Positions 35,469-44,444 of a stretch of 64,000 nucleotides of DNA are shown here, one piece after another. Under the pieces are notes generated by a model. That model was not told the origin of the DNA. It ran no database searches and saw nothing but the letters and a program-made list of their open reading frames with translations. This DNA is from Pseudomonas inefficax (GTDB lineage: Bacteria; Pseudomonadota; Gammaproteobacteria; Pseudomonadales; Pseudomonadaceae), in assembly GCF_900277125.1 (NCBI RefSeq), contig NZ_OPYN01000164.1, forward strand, positions 62,001 through 126,000, written 5' to 3'. The translations under genes were made by a program, and so were the position numbers. How positions within the stretch are numbered: the first letter of the stretch is position 1; every line of letters starts with the position of its first letter.

Positions 35469-37202
35469 ATGTCTGATCCCAAACGCCCGCTGCGCTCCGC
35501 CCAATGGTTCGGAACCGCTGACAAGAACGGTTTCATGTACCGCAGCTGGATGAAGAACCAGGGCATCCCGGACCATGAATTCCAGGGCAAGCCGATCATC
35601 GGCATCTGCAACACCTGGTCGGAACTGACCCCGTGCAACGCGCACTTCCGCAAGATTGCCGAGCACGTCAAGAAGGGTGTGCTGGAGGCTGGCGGCTTCC
35701 CGGTGGAGTTCCCGGTGTTTTCCAGCGGCGAGTCCAACCTGCGCCCCACCGCCATGCTCACCCGCAACCTGGCCAGTATGGATGTGGAGGAAGCGATCCG
35801 TGGCAACCCGGTGGACGCCGTGGTGCTGCTGACCGGCTGTGACAAGACCACACCGGCGCTGCTGATGGGCGCGGCCAGCTGTGACGTACCGGCGATCGTG
35901 GTTACCGGTGGGCCGATGCTCAACGGCAAGCACAAAGGCAAGGACATTGGCGCCGGCACCATCGTCTGGCAGATGCACGAGGCCTATAAGGCCGGCCAGA
36001 TCGACCTCAACGAGTTCCTCTCGGCCGAGGCCGGCATGTCGCGCTCGGCGGGTACCTGCAACACCATGGGCACCGCCTCTACCATGGCCTGCATGGCCGA
36101 AGCGCTGGGCACCTCGCTGCCGCACAACGCTGCCATCCCGGCGGTGGATGCGCGCCGCTACGTGCTTGCCCACCTGTCGGGCATGCGCATTGTCGACATG
36201 GTGCGCGAAGACCTGCGCCTGTCGAAAATCCTCACCCGCGAAGCCTTCGAGAACGCCATCCGCGTCAACGCCGCCATCGGCGGCTCGACCAACGCGGTGA
36301 TCCACCTTAAGGCCATTGCCGGGCGCATCGGCGTGGACTTGCAACTGGAGGACTGGACCCGCATCGGCCGCGGCACGCCGACCCTGGTCGACCTGCAGCC
36401 CTCGGGCCGCTTTCTGATGGAAGAGTTCTACTACGCCGGCGGCCTGCCTGCGGTCATCCGCCGCCTGGGCGAAAACGGCCTGCTGCCCAACCCTGCCGCG
36501 CTGACTGCCAACGGCAAGAGCCTGTGGGACAACTGCCAGGCCGCGCCGCTGTATGACGAAGAGGTGATCCGCCCGATCGACAAGCCGCTGGTGGCCGATG
36601 GCGGCATCTGCATCCTGCGCGGCAACCTGGCGCCCAAGGGTGCGGTGCTCAAGCCATCGGCCGCCACCCCGGCGCTGATGCAGCACCGTGGCCGCGCCGT
36701 GGTGTTCGAAAACTTCGACGACTACAAGGCACGCATCAACGACCCCGAGCTGGATGTGGACGCAAGTTCCGTGCTGGTGATGAAGCACTGTGGGCCCAAG
36801 GGCTATCCGGGCATGGCCGAGGTCGGCAACATGGGCCTGCCGGCCAAGCTGCTGGCCCAAGGGGTGACCGACATGGTGCGCATTTCCGATGCCCGCATGA
36901 GCGGCACCGCCTACGGCACCGTGGTGCTGCACGTGGCGCCGGAAGCGGCCGCAGGTGGGCCATTGGCCGCCGTGCGTGAGGGTGACTGGATCGAACTGGA
37001 TTGCAAGGAAGGCCGCCTGCACCTGGACATTTCCGCCGAGGAGCTGGCTGGCCGCCTGGCCGACCTGCAAGCCCCACCGCAGTTGATCAGCGGTGGTTAC
37101 GCCAGGCTGTACCTGGACCACGTGATGCAGGCCGATGAAGGTTGCGACTTCGACTTCCTGGTCGGATGCCGCGGCGCGGCGGTGCCCAAGCACTCGCACT
37201 GA
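35469..37202 (+). CDS. IlvD/Edd-family sugar-acid dehydratase (L-arabinonate/pentonate-type)
   Basis: A 577-residue Fe-S dehydratase. Cluster-binding regions are visible: ICNTWSELTPCN, LLTGCDKTTPA and SAGTCNTMGTASTM, followed by GGSTNAVIHLKAIAGR. Length and the 'ADKNGFMYRSWMKNQGIPDH' opening match L-arabinonate/D-xylonate-type sugar-acid dehydratases rather than IlvD proper. The ATG at 35469 has AGG nearby; a GTG nine bases earlier is less likely. It forms the 2-keto-3-deoxy acid for the divergent operon. The exact sugar acid is unknown. Confidence 0.87.
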   Translation: MSDPKRPLRSAQWFGTADKNGFMYRSWMKNQGIPDHEFQGKPIIGICNTWSELTPCNAHFRKIAEHVKKGVLEAGGFPVEFPVFSSGESNLRPTAMLTRNLASMDVEEAIRGNPVDAVVLLTGCDKTTPALLMGAASCDVPAIVVTGGPMLNGKHKGKDIGAGTIVWQMHEAYKAGQIDLNEFLSAEAGMSRSAGTCNTMGTASTMACMAEALGTSLPHNAAIPAVDARRYVLAHLSGMRIVDMVREDLRLSKILTREAFENAIRVNAAIGGSTNAVIHLKAIAGRIGVDLQLEDWTRIGRGTPTLVDLQPSGRFLMEEFYYAGGLPAVIRRLGENGLLPNPAALTANGKSLWDNCQAAPLYDEEVIRPIDKPLVADGGICILRGNLAPKGAVLKPSAATPALMQHRGRAVVFENFDDYKARINDPELDVDASSVLVMKHCGPKGYPGMAEVGNMGLPAKLLAQGVTDMVRISDARMSGTAYGTVVLHVAPEAAAGGPLAAVREGDWIELDCKEGRLHLDISAEELAGRLADLQAPPQLISGGYARLYLDHVMQADEGCDFDFLVGCRGAAVPKHSH

Positions 37203-37229
37203 GGCCTGATGTCATGGGGCTGCTGCGCA

Positions 37230-37259
37230 GCCCATCGCCGGCAAGCCGGGCTCCCACAG
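37230..37259. repeat. Half REP of the second type ('tcgccggcaagccgggctccca')
   Basis: A single arm identical to the one at 44721-44744 precedes the tandem array. It shows that two REP types meet at this gap. Confidence 0.6.
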
Positions 37260-37290
37260 GTACTGCGCTGGCTTCAAGTTGACGCTACAC

Positions 37291-38046
37291 CTGTGGGAGC
37301 GGCCGCGGCCGCGAACACCGGCGCAGCCGGTGCCATCCACCGCGTCGCCTGCTTCGCGGGTAAACCCGCTCCCACAGGTACTGCGCTGGCTTCAAGTTGA
37401 CGCTACACCTGTGGGAGCGGCCGCGGCCGCGAACACCGGCGTAGCCGGTGCCATCCTCCGCGTCGCCTGCTTCGCGGGTAAACCCGCTCCCACAGGTACT
37501 ACGCTGGCTTCGCGTTGACATTACACCTGTGGGAGCGGCCGCGGCCGCGAACACCGGCGCAGCCGGTGCCATCCACCGCGTCGCCTGCTTCGCGGCACGC
37601 CCGCTCCCACAGGTACTGCGCTGGCTTCGCGTTGACACTACACCTGTGGGAGCGGCCGCGGCCGCGAACACCGGCAAAGCCGGTGCCATCCTCCGCGTAG
37701 CCTGCTTCGCGGGCACGCCCGCTCCCACAGGTACTGCGCTGGCTTGGCGTTGACGCTACACCTGTGGGAGCGGCCGCGGCCGCGAACACCGGCAAAGCCG
37801 GTGCCATCCTCCGCGTAGCCTGCTTCGCGGGTAAACCCGCTCCCACAGGTACTGCGCTGGCTTCGCGTTGACACTACACCTGTGGGAGCGGCTTTAGCCG
37901 CGAACACCGGCAAAGCCGGTGCCATCCTCCGCGTCGCCTGCTTCGCGGGTAAACCCGCTCCCACAGGTACTGCGCTGGCTTCGCGTTGACACTACACCTG
38001 TGGGAGCGGCCGCGGCCGCGCACACCGGCGCAGCCGGTGCCATGCC
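37291..38046. repeat. Tandem array of seven 117-118-bp REP units
   Basis: Units start at 37291, 37409, 37527, 37644, 37762, 37880 and 37998; each holds ctgtgggagcgg, the core 'gcgaacaccgg..a..ccggtgccatcc', ccgctcccacag and a spacer 'gtactgcgctggcttc..gttgac'. The last unit is cut after the first arm. The array fills the 904-bp gap between the dehydratase and its regulator gene; there is no gene in it, and apparent reading frames there are repeat artefacts. Confidence 0.95.
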
Positions 38047-38106
38047 CCGCGTTGACGCGCTAATGCTATGATGCTGCCCCCGCCAGAAGGATCCGCCCCG
38101 CCCCAC

Positions 38107-38829
38107 ATGAACTACCGCCAGCCCACCACGCGCAAGAGCATGCACGCCACCCTGGTCCAAGACCTTGGCGTCCAGATCGTCTCCGGCCAACTCGCACCCG
38201 GGCAGAAGCTGCCTTCCGAGGCCAGCCTGTGCGAAGCCTACGCGATCAGCCGGCCGGTGTTCCGCGAGGCCATGCGCGCCCTTACCGCCAAGGGCCTGAT
38301 CGAGGCCCGCCCACGGGTAGGTACCCTGGTCCGGCCGCGCCACGACTGGCACATGCTCGACCCCGACGTACTGCATTGGCTGATGCAGGCCACACCACAG
38401 CAGGAATTCTTCAACATGCTGAGCAGCGTACGCTGGGTCATCGAGCCCGCTGCCGCCGCGCTGGCCGCCACCAACGCCAGCGCCGAGGATGTCGATTCGA
38501 TCGCCGAGGCCTACCAGCGCATGGAAGCCGCACGCAACCATGAAGAACGCCTGCAACCGGACCTGGACTTCCACGCCCGCATCGCCGACGCCACCCACAA
38601 CGACCTGCTGGCCTACCTGTGCAACATGTTGTCGATGGCACTGCGCGAGTCGGTGCGCTATTCCAACCAGCGCGCCAATTTCGACGAACTCGCCCTGCCC
38701 CGGCACAAGGCGATTCTGACCGCCATCCAGAACGGTGACGCACTGGGCGCGCGGCATGCCTCACTGGTACAGCTGGAAGATGCCCGGGTTGCCCTGGCCA
38801 AGGTGCTGGGCCAGGACCCAACAAGCTGA
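38107..38829 (+). CDS. FadR/GntR-family regulator of the sugar-acid cluster
   Basis: A 240-residue GntR protein: winged HTH near the N-terminus (LPSEASLCEAYAISRPVFRE, GLIEARPRVGTLV) and an FCD ligand domain with His/Asp metal-site residues (DLDFHARIADATHN). The ATG at 38107 is chosen as MNYRQPTTRK is a typical opening; in-frame ATGs at 38068/38071 would add 12-13 odd residues. It most likely represses the divergent catabolic operons through the TNGTNNNACNA sites at 35370 and 35444. Confidence 0.88.
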   Translation: MNYRQPTTRKSMHATLVQDLGVQIVSGQLAPGQKLPSEASLCEAYAISRPVFREAMRALTAKGLIEARPRVGTLVRPRHDWHMLDPDVLHWLMQATPQQEFFNMLSSVRWVIEPAAAALAATNASAEDVDSIAEAYQRMEAARNHEERLQPDLDFHARIADATHNDLLAYLCNMLSMALRESVRYSNQRANFDELALPRHKAILTAIQNGDALGARHASLVQLEDARVALAKVLGQDPTS

Positions 38830-38877
38830 GGACTCATCCGGGCCCACCTCAGCCACTGCGCCCCGTGAGCCTTCCGA

Positions 38878-39786
38878 TCAGAACACCGACCAGCCAATCC
38901 GCGAACTCAGCAACTCAAGCGCCGCCATCCCCGCCAGGGAGTTACCCGCCGCATTCAACTCCGGCGACCACACACACACCGTGAACTGCCCCGGCACGAT
39001 GGCCACAATCCCGCCCCCCACACCACTCTTCCCCGGCAACCCCACCCGATAAGCGAAGTTCCCTGCCTCGTCATACAGCCCACTGGTGGCCATGATCGAG
39101 TTCACCTGCTGGGTCTGCCGTCGGGTCAGAATCTGCTCACCACTGTGCTTGCAGAACCCATCATTAGCCAGGAAACAGAACGCCCGAGCCAAGTCCAGGC
39201 AGTTCATTTGCAGCGCGCAATAGCTGAAATAGCTGCGCAGCACCGTCTCCACCTCGTTATGGAAGTTGCCGAACGACTGCATCAGGTAAGCCATGGCCGC
39301 GTTACGCGCACGGAATTGATACTCCGAATCCGCAACACGGGCATCGATCGCGATGTGGGGGTTGCCCGAAAGCCGCCGAACGAAATCCCGCATCGACAAC
39401 GTGGGCGCAGCAAAGCGCGACTGGTTGATATCGCAAATCACCAACGCACCCGCATTGATAAAAGGATTACGCGGCCGCCCGCGCTCGAACTCCAGCTGCA
39501 CCAGCGAGTTGAACGGTTGGCCGGAAGGCTCATGGCCAAGCCGCTGCCAAATGGCTTCCCCCGAATGGCCAATCGCCTGCACCAGGCTGAACACCTTGGA
39601 AATACTCTGCACCGAGAACGGCACCAGGGCATCGCCTGCGCAGTAATAGCTGCCATCGTTGCCATAGACGGCGATGCCCAGCTGGTTCGCTGGCACATCG
39701 GCCAGCGCGGGAATGTAGTCAGCCACTTTGCCCTTGCCGATCAAGGGACGTACTTCTTCGAGAATCTCGTTCAACAGCGTTTGCAT
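38878..39786 (-). CDS. glsA: Glutaminase A
   Basis: A 302-residue serine-dependent glutaminase (glutamine to glutamate and ammonia). The beta-lactamase-like SxxK motif is SISK (Ser61-Lys64); NPFINAGALVICD, NAAMAYLMQSFGN and GLPGKSGVGGGIVAIVPG are characteristic. The start at 39786 matches the family length; an in-frame upstream extension is unsupported. Stand-alone gene, convergent with the GntR gene (48-bp gap). Confidence 0.95.
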   Translation of the reverse strand: MQTLLNEILEEVRPLIGKGKVADYIPALADVPANQLGIAVYGNDGSYYCAGDALVPFSVQSISKVFSLVQAIGHSGEAIWQRLGHEPSGQPFNSLVQLEFERGRPRNPFINAGALVICDINQSRFAAPTLSMRDFVRRLSGNPHIAIDARVADSEYQFRARNAAMAYLMQSFGNFHNEVETVLRSYFSYCALQMNCLDLARAFCFLANDGFCKHSGEQILTRRQTQQVNSIMATSGLYDEAGNFAYRVGLPGKSGVGGGIVAIVPGQFTVCVWSPELNAAGNSLAGMAALELLSSRIGWSVF

Positions 39787-39989
39787 GGAAGGCCCTGTAT
39801 CAGTCCCCAGACGACGGCTAAGGGGTAGCATTCTTGACGAAGATCGAGCGAAAGAAATCACACTCTTGGCAAGAAATGACCGGCCGACCGTGTACCACGC
39901 CATATCCTATGCTGTGCTTGTTTCGACGACACAGCAAACGTGCCCCCGCCAGGTGCAGAAGCCGCCAACCAAGGAATAGAGGACCAACG

Positions 39990-41027
39990 ATGCCAGCTTG
40001 CCCCTTACCCGCTGACGAAGCGCTGCGCCAGCGCACGCTCGATGACATGAACCTGGTAGACACGCCCGCCGAGCATTACCTCGATACCCTGGTGCGGCTG
40101 ACCCAGGACCTGGCCCACGTGGATACCGTGCTTATCAGCCTGATCGACCAGGACCGACAGTGGTTCAAGGCCCGCATAGGGATTGAGGCAAGCGAAACGA
40201 CGCGCAGTGTTTCCTTCTGCGGCTACGCCATTCTCGGCGAGGGTACCCTGATGGTGCCCGACGCCAAGTGCGACGGGCGATTCGTCGATAACCCGCTGGT
40301 GCTCAACCCGCCCTACATCCGCTTTTACGCAGGCCACCCCCTGCGTGCAGGCAACGGCAAAGCCATCGGTACGCTGTGCATGTTCGACCCGCGCCCACGC
40401 GTGCTCAGCGAGGCTCAGCAAGCGAACTTCCGCGACCTTGCCACGCTCGCCGAGGGATACTTGCAGCTGCGCACCCTGGCGCAGGTAAACCGCGATCTGC
40501 GGCTTGAAATGGATCGCGAGCAGCGCAAAGCCCTGCTCGACCCTTTGACGCAACTGTGGAACCGCGGCGCGTTGTCGGCGTTTGAAGACCATGAACGGCG
40601 GTTGGCGGAGGTGAACGGCTTACAACTGGGTGCGGTGTATGCCGACCTGGATCACTTCAAAGCCATCAACGACAAGTACGGCCATGGCGGCGGTGACAAA
40701 GTGCTTTGCGAATCTGCCCGTCGCCTGCGCGCTGCACTGCGCCCCGATGACCTGCTGGTGCGCCATGGGGGTGAGGAGTTTGTCGCTGTTTTGCATGTTA
40801 AAGACAGCGAAGAGCTGACACGGATTGCTGAGCGGATTCGCGAACAGGTGGGTGCCAGCCCGATGCAGTTGCCCTGTGGGCAGTTGAACGTAACCTTGAG
40901 CATAGGGTGCACCCTGTTCGCCAAAGGTGAAACGCTGGATGACGCACTGGAGCGCGCCGACAAGGGGCTCTATACCGCCAAACAGAACGGGCGTGACCGG
41001 GTTGTCTATGTAGCGCCGCCATTCTGA
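39990..41027 (+). CDS. GAF-GGDEF diguanylate cyclase
   Basis: A 345-residue cytosolic protein: GAF sensor (about residues 20-160, with DLAHVDTVLISLIDQDRQWFKAR-type core) and a GGDEF domain. The active-site loop is GGEEF (260-264) and an RxxD product-inhibition site (RPDD, 251-254) lies exactly five residues before it, so it should be an active, feedback-inhibited cyclase. No TM segments. AGAGGA precedes the ATG at 39990. It could feed c-di-GMP to the bcs operon, but nothing ties them directly. Confidence 0.9.
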   Translation: MPACPLPADEALRQRTLDDMNLVDTPAEHYLDTLVRLTQDLAHVDTVLISLIDQDRQWFKARIGIEASETTRSVSFCGYAILGEGTLMVPDAKCDGRFVDNPLVLNPPYIRFYAGHPLRAGNGKAIGTLCMFDPRPRVLSEAQQANFRDLATLAEGYLQLRTLAQVNRDLRLEMDREQRKALLDPLTQLWNRGALSAFEDHERRLAEVNGLQLGAVYADLDHFKAINDKYGHGGGDKVLCESARRLRAALRPDDLLVRHGGEEFVAVLHVKDSEELTRIAERIREQVGASPMQLPCGQLNVTLSIGCTLFAKGETLDDALERADKGLYTAKQNGRDRVVYVAPPF

Positions 41028-41138
41028 GACGGGCATGGTCCGAGCTTTAAACCTATTATCCGGCACCCTGTGAGAGCAGGTGTGCCGCGAAGCGTTCAAC
41101 CTGGACTGAGCCTACTGGTCATTCGCAACCCAGTAGCT

Positions 41139-41420
41139 CTACGTAGTTCCCCTAGTAGGCATTGCCCCACAGTGTAAGAACACACCTACCAGAGCAACCC
41201 AACCCACCATTATATTTTTCTTGAGGAATTCAGGCTGATACCCCAAAAACAAAAAGTGCTGAAACTCCAATATCCTCATGTATGTAACAACAAAGAAGAT
41301 ATTGTATAGCAAGCACAGACAGAATAGCCCATAACCGAGATGAGGCCCCGAACACTTGGCACGCAAAATGAATGCACCGCACACACTGAACACGGTGCAC
41401 AAAATGAATAACCATGCCAT
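41139..41420 (-). CDS. Small membrane protein, probable immunity protein of the Hcp-linked toxin
   Basis: A 93-residue protein with three predicted TM segments (about residues 3-20, 28-48, 70-85) and no recognised family. The ATG at 41420 overlaps the stop of the DUF4225 gene (a GTG one codon earlier is also possible). The order hcp-toxin-small membrane gene, all overlapping, is the standard layout for an effector-immunity pair, so immunity is inferred from context only. Confidence 0.6.
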   Translation of the reverse strand: MAWLFILCTVFSVCGAFILRAKCSGPHLGYGLFCLCLLYNIFFVVTYMRILEFQHFLFLGYQPEFLKKNIMVGWVALVGVFLHCGAMPTRGTT

Positions 41421-42133
41421 CACCTATCCCTCAGTTCGACTCTTACCTGTTCACCTGTCAACATGTCTATACCAACCTCGAAGACAATAGAATGAGTGCT
41501 CATTGTTTTCAATGCCTGGGTTTTATCTGCCCTTACGTAGCGAAACAGCCTCCAGGCCCCCGGCCTCAAAACCAACCGCCCCAGATTATAGGCAGACAAT
41601 CCGAGATCTAAAGTTCCATAAGCCACGCTTCCGTCGGACACTGTACCGCCTGCCGCCACAGCCGCTCTTTGGTAGGCCTTTCGTATAGGCCCAACAGTAC
41701 CTCCATACCCCAAGAAGATATTTAACCCATTTTCGTAAATATTGTTCGCGCCATGCAGCATCATTGGAACCCCGCCAATAAAGCAACCGACACCAAGAGT
41801 AAAACCGCACACCGCGGCACCTGTGCTTACTTGCAAGACTCCCGCGGTTACACCCGCCACCAATTTTGAGTACTCCCATACCTGGGTGAGCAGTTCAAGG
41901 TATTCTTGTTCAAGTGCCTCTTGCCCTTCTTTGGCTGAGACCCTACCCGCGCTTACATCATCAACAATTGCTTTGCCTACGTAGGCAATCTCCTGGACAA
42001 ACCGGGCTCTAAGGATGTCATCCCCTAAGTAATGCGCACCTACCTCGCATGCATATTGAGTCAGCCGAGCCGCCTGGCTACTTACCTCCCAGAAATCGTC
42101 ATCCATACCGCCGCCTGCATCGCTTCGGCTCAT
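41420..42133 (-). CDS. DUF4225 protein, candidate Hcp-delivered T6SS effector
   Basis: A 237-residue protein. The central block (GVLQVSTGAAVCGFTLGVGC, then GGVPMMLHGANNIYENG) and the C-terminal block (YGTLDLGLSAYNLGRLVL, GAWRLFRYVRADKTQA) match DUF4225. The hydrophobic Gly-rich middle (about residues 95-135) looks membrane-active. The start overlaps the hcp stop (ATGA). DUF4225 proteins are seen behind hcp genes, so a T6SS toxin is likely; activity unknown. Confidence 0.72.
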   Translation of the reverse strand: MSRSDAGGGMDDDFWEVSSQAARLTQYACEVGAHYLGDDILRARFVQEIAYVGKAIVDDVSAGRVSAKEGQEALEQEYLELLTQVWEYSKLVAGVTAGVLQVSTGAAVCGFTLGVGCFIGGVPMMLHGANNIYENGLNIFLGYGGTVGPIRKAYQRAAVAAGGTVSDGSVAYGTLDLGLSAYNLGRLVLRPGAWRLFRYVRADKTQALKTMSTHSIVFEVGIDMLTGEQVRVELRDR

Positions 42134-42612
42134 GGAATGTCACTCCAGGTTGCGTAGCCACTAGTATTAGCAATCAAATGATGCCAGCCGATAAAACCAT
42201 AGCGAATGGCGAGGTATTCTTGGGGATCTTGCGCATTCAGCAAGACCGAGTGAGGCACCTCCATACGCTGATCCACTAATATGGCATCTTGCAAGTCTAT
42301 TCGGAGGAAGCATTCATGCTTACCAGCGTTGATGCGATACAGGTTTATTCGACAATCAAGAATCTCCCGACTGGTCAATGCCTCAGCCAGTAACGGAGTT
42401 GCCTTATCAATATATTTGGTTATCAACACTGGACGATGCGTAGCTCGCTCCACATTACCCATATTGGACAGGTTATGGCTAAACGAGAGCACCATAATTT
42501 CGTCGACATGAGCAGACTGGCAACGATTGCCAATCGAGTCAATGGTGGAGCAACCTGCGGAAATCAGCCCGCGACTACGGCCTTTTATTGACATATAACC
42601 GTGGTAAGCCAT
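42130..42612 (-). CDS. hcp: Hcp/TssD, T6SS tube protein (effector-associated)
   Basis: A 160-residue Hcp. It opens MAYHGYMSIKGRSRGLISAG, with CSTIDSIGNRCQ and the DEIMVLSFSHNL block typical of the EvpC/Hcp class that carries cargo. The ATG at 42612 has AAGGAG upstream; a longer frame to 42693 has no such site. It is an orphan: no sheath or baseplate genes are nearby. Linked by overlap to the DUF4225 toxin candidate. Confidence 0.9.
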   Translation of the reverse strand: MAYHGYMSIKGRSRGLISAGCSTIDSIGNRCQSAHVDEIMVLSFSHNLSNMGNVERATHRPVLITKYIDKATPLLAEALTSREILDCRINLYRINAGKHECFLRIDLQDAILVDQRMEVPHSVLLNAQDPQEYLAIRYGFIGWHHLIANTSGYATWSDIP

Positions 42613-43076
42613 TTCTCCAACTCCTTGTAGGGGAAAGGCTTGGAGGCTATAAAAAAATTCTCGTTCAGTATGTAGGACCGTTCCGAAACCCATGCCTCAC
42701 TTTGTTAGAGAATATTGCATTAGCGCCAGTTTCTGAACCACCCGCAGTGTGCCTACTCTAACGCACCACCAAACCATTCAGGCCTACTGCTGGATCCTAG
42801 TGGCGAAAAACTAGACGACAGTCTGGACAAGCACCTGGCCACATAAACACACGACAAACAGCCAAGCCATTATCTATCCCTAGGCATCGCACTTAAAGCA
42901 TGTGACAACTTTGCGCCCCGGCCGCATCCCTCTAGTAAATCGACTGGTTGCGCCCAAGATATCGACCACTTGGCCAGCTTCGTTTTCGAGGCAAGTCCAC
43001 GACCTGTAAGAGATTGCCCGGCCCTTAGGTTTGCGCTATGGCGCATAGAGCTCAACTCGCAAGCGCGACGCGGCGC
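42613..43076. other. AT-richer intergenic region upstream of hcp
   Basis: About 460 bp with base composition unlike the core genome and no convincing reading frame on either strand. It presumably holds the hcp promoter. No repeat or RNA signal stands out before the REP at 43077. Confidence 0.5.
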
Positions 43077-43162
43077 CTGTGGGAGCGGGCATGCCCGCGA
43101 AGAATCAATGCGGTGGCTGGCACCGGCTGCGCCGGTGTTCGCGGGCACGCCCGCTCCCACAG
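43077..43162. repeat. REP pair, inverted orientation
   Basis: ctgtgggagcgggcatgcccgcg ... cgcgggcacgcccgctcccacag, in reverse orientation relative to the arrays at 30.8 and 37.3 kb (core reads 'tggcaccggctgcgccggtgttcgcg'). Lies between the hcp module and the HD hydrolase. Confidence 0.85.
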
Positions 43163-43241
43163 AGACCCTGCTACACCAATTAGTCATATGCTATTCCATG
43201 AGACCGGTTTAACGCGTACAAACTGCCGAAGATCTCGGAAC

Positions 43242-43913
43242 CTACTCATTTGCCCCTGCCCCACCCGCCCCGATCTCATCCATGAAACCCGCAAGAAACA
43301 CCTCAAGCCGAGCATGACGCTCAGCAGCCAGCCGAGCCCCTTCAGCAGTTTTAAACCCTGACGCAAGCTTGAGCAGCTTGGTATGAAAATGCTCGACCGT
43401 ATACGCCTTGTCCTGATATTCCCTCCCCAGAGCAGCAGGGTTCTCGAAATCGTACAGCGCCGACCCCATTCGCCCGGAAACGTAAAAACACCGGGCGATA
43501 CCTACTGCACCTATGGCGTCCAGGCGATCACTGTCCTGAAGAATCCTGGCCTCAAGGGTGAGTGGTTCGAAGCCAGCCGAGTAGCTGTGGGTTTTGACTG
43601 CATGCGCCACCTGCTCGATGCGCTGCAAGGGCCAGCCCATATCAGCCAGGATTGACGCCGCCCTTTGTGCGGACAGCGTTGACGCCTGCCCACGCAAGGG
43701 CGAGTTCTTTTCTACTGCGACACAATCGTGCAGCACAGTCGATGCAAGCAGCACTTCCAGGTCGCCGCCTTCTACGCGCTGTATTCGTTGTGCGTTGACC
43801 CAGACGCGATGGATGTGGGACAGGTCGTGAGAGCCGTCCTGCTGGTCGGCTGGCAAGTACTTCAGTAGGTCAGCGGCAAAGCGCGGGAAAGGGGCAAAAG
43901 CTTCGATAGTCAT
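43242..43913 (-). CDS. HD-domain phosphohydrolase
   Basis: A 223-residue HD-superfamily protein. The metal ligands are visible: His in HDLSHIHRVW (near residue 29-38), the HD pair in STVLHDC and the late Asp in LQDSDRLDAIG. This pattern fits the YedJ-like/HD nucleotidase group acting on nucleotides or other phosphates; the substrate is unknown. Single gene. Confidence 0.82.
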   Translation of the reverse strand: MTIEAFAPFPRFAADLLKYLPADQQDGSHDLSHIHRVWVNAQRIQRVEGGDLEVLLASTVLHDCVAVEKNSPLRGQASTLSAQRAASILADMGWPLQRIEQVAHAVKTHSYSAGFEPLTLEARILQDSDRLDAIGAVGIARCFYVSGRMGSALYDFENPAALGREYQDKAYTVEHFHTKLLKLASGFKTAEGARLAAERHARLEVFLAGFMDEIGAGGAGANE

Positions 43914-44278
43914 CGTTGGTGCATTCCATTGGCTGTCACTTGGCGTCCGTTGTCAGGGGGCAGGCCCATGACCTGCCTAGGTCCAGATGCGAGCGGGTCA
44001 GTTTCAAGGCTTGAGTGGTGAAAGTCCATGCTGGACCGTTTGTTGTCATTGCGACATAACTGGAAACAGGGACACGTGAGTGGAAAGCTATTTGAGGTCA
44101 CAAACCGTTAACAGAGCAGCCGGCGTTGCATGCTGTGAAGGTGGATGGGCGAAAAAAGTCAGAATTAACCCCTTCCTTGTAGGCCATTTCCCAAAGATAC
44201 TCCCCAACCGTGTTTTTCGTTGCGGTCGTTTTTTCACCGTTCTAGTCTCGGTCCGTCGTTGCATATCAACGACCGGCT

Positions 44279-44424
44279 TTGACAGGCCGCGACGATACAC
44301 AGTGCATACCCGTTTATGGCGGTTGTGCATGGGGCACGCTCGCGTGCGCCGGTTTCTGTGTTCGCCGGTCTGTCAACCCATGCACAGCTGCCACCTTTCC
44401 GTTTGACAGCGGGCTGGCGGTGGC
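44279..44424 (+). promoter_or_regulatory. Strongly structured putative cis-regulatory RNA/leader upstream of DUF6124 gene
   Basis: Several nested helices are visible. P1: ttgacaggcc (44279-44288) with ggtctgtcaa (44367-44376), 10 bp with one G-U. P2 inside it: acacag (44297-44302) with ctgtgt (44356-44361). A hairpin gcacg-ctcg-cgtgc at 44334-44347. A further helix gccacc (44390-44395) with ggtggc (44419-44424) ends 20 nt before the ATG at 44445. Nesting inside a closed long-range stem suggests a multi-branch RNA such as a riboswitch-like leader or sRNA. The rest of 43914-44278 shows no gene. Confidence 0.5.
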
Positions 44425-44444
44425 CCCACCGAGAACACAGTACG

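Noticed and set aside
33946..35553. 535-codon plus-strand frame antisense to the MFS gene
   Set aside because: Gln/Glu/Arg-rich antisense reading of a transporter; the operator region lies inside it.
37285..37964. Several overlapping small frames on both strands in the REP array
   Set aside because: All are translations of the 118-bp repeat (for example repeated 'PVGAAAAANTGAAGA').
37291..38046. CRISPR-like regular repeats
   Set aside because: Unit is 118 bp with conserved spacers and REP palindromes; spacers are not unique and there are no cas genes.
42870..43187. 105-codon minus frame (and an 80-107 codon plus frame) over the REP at 43.1 kb
   Set aside because: Half of each product is REP-derived; no independent evidence.
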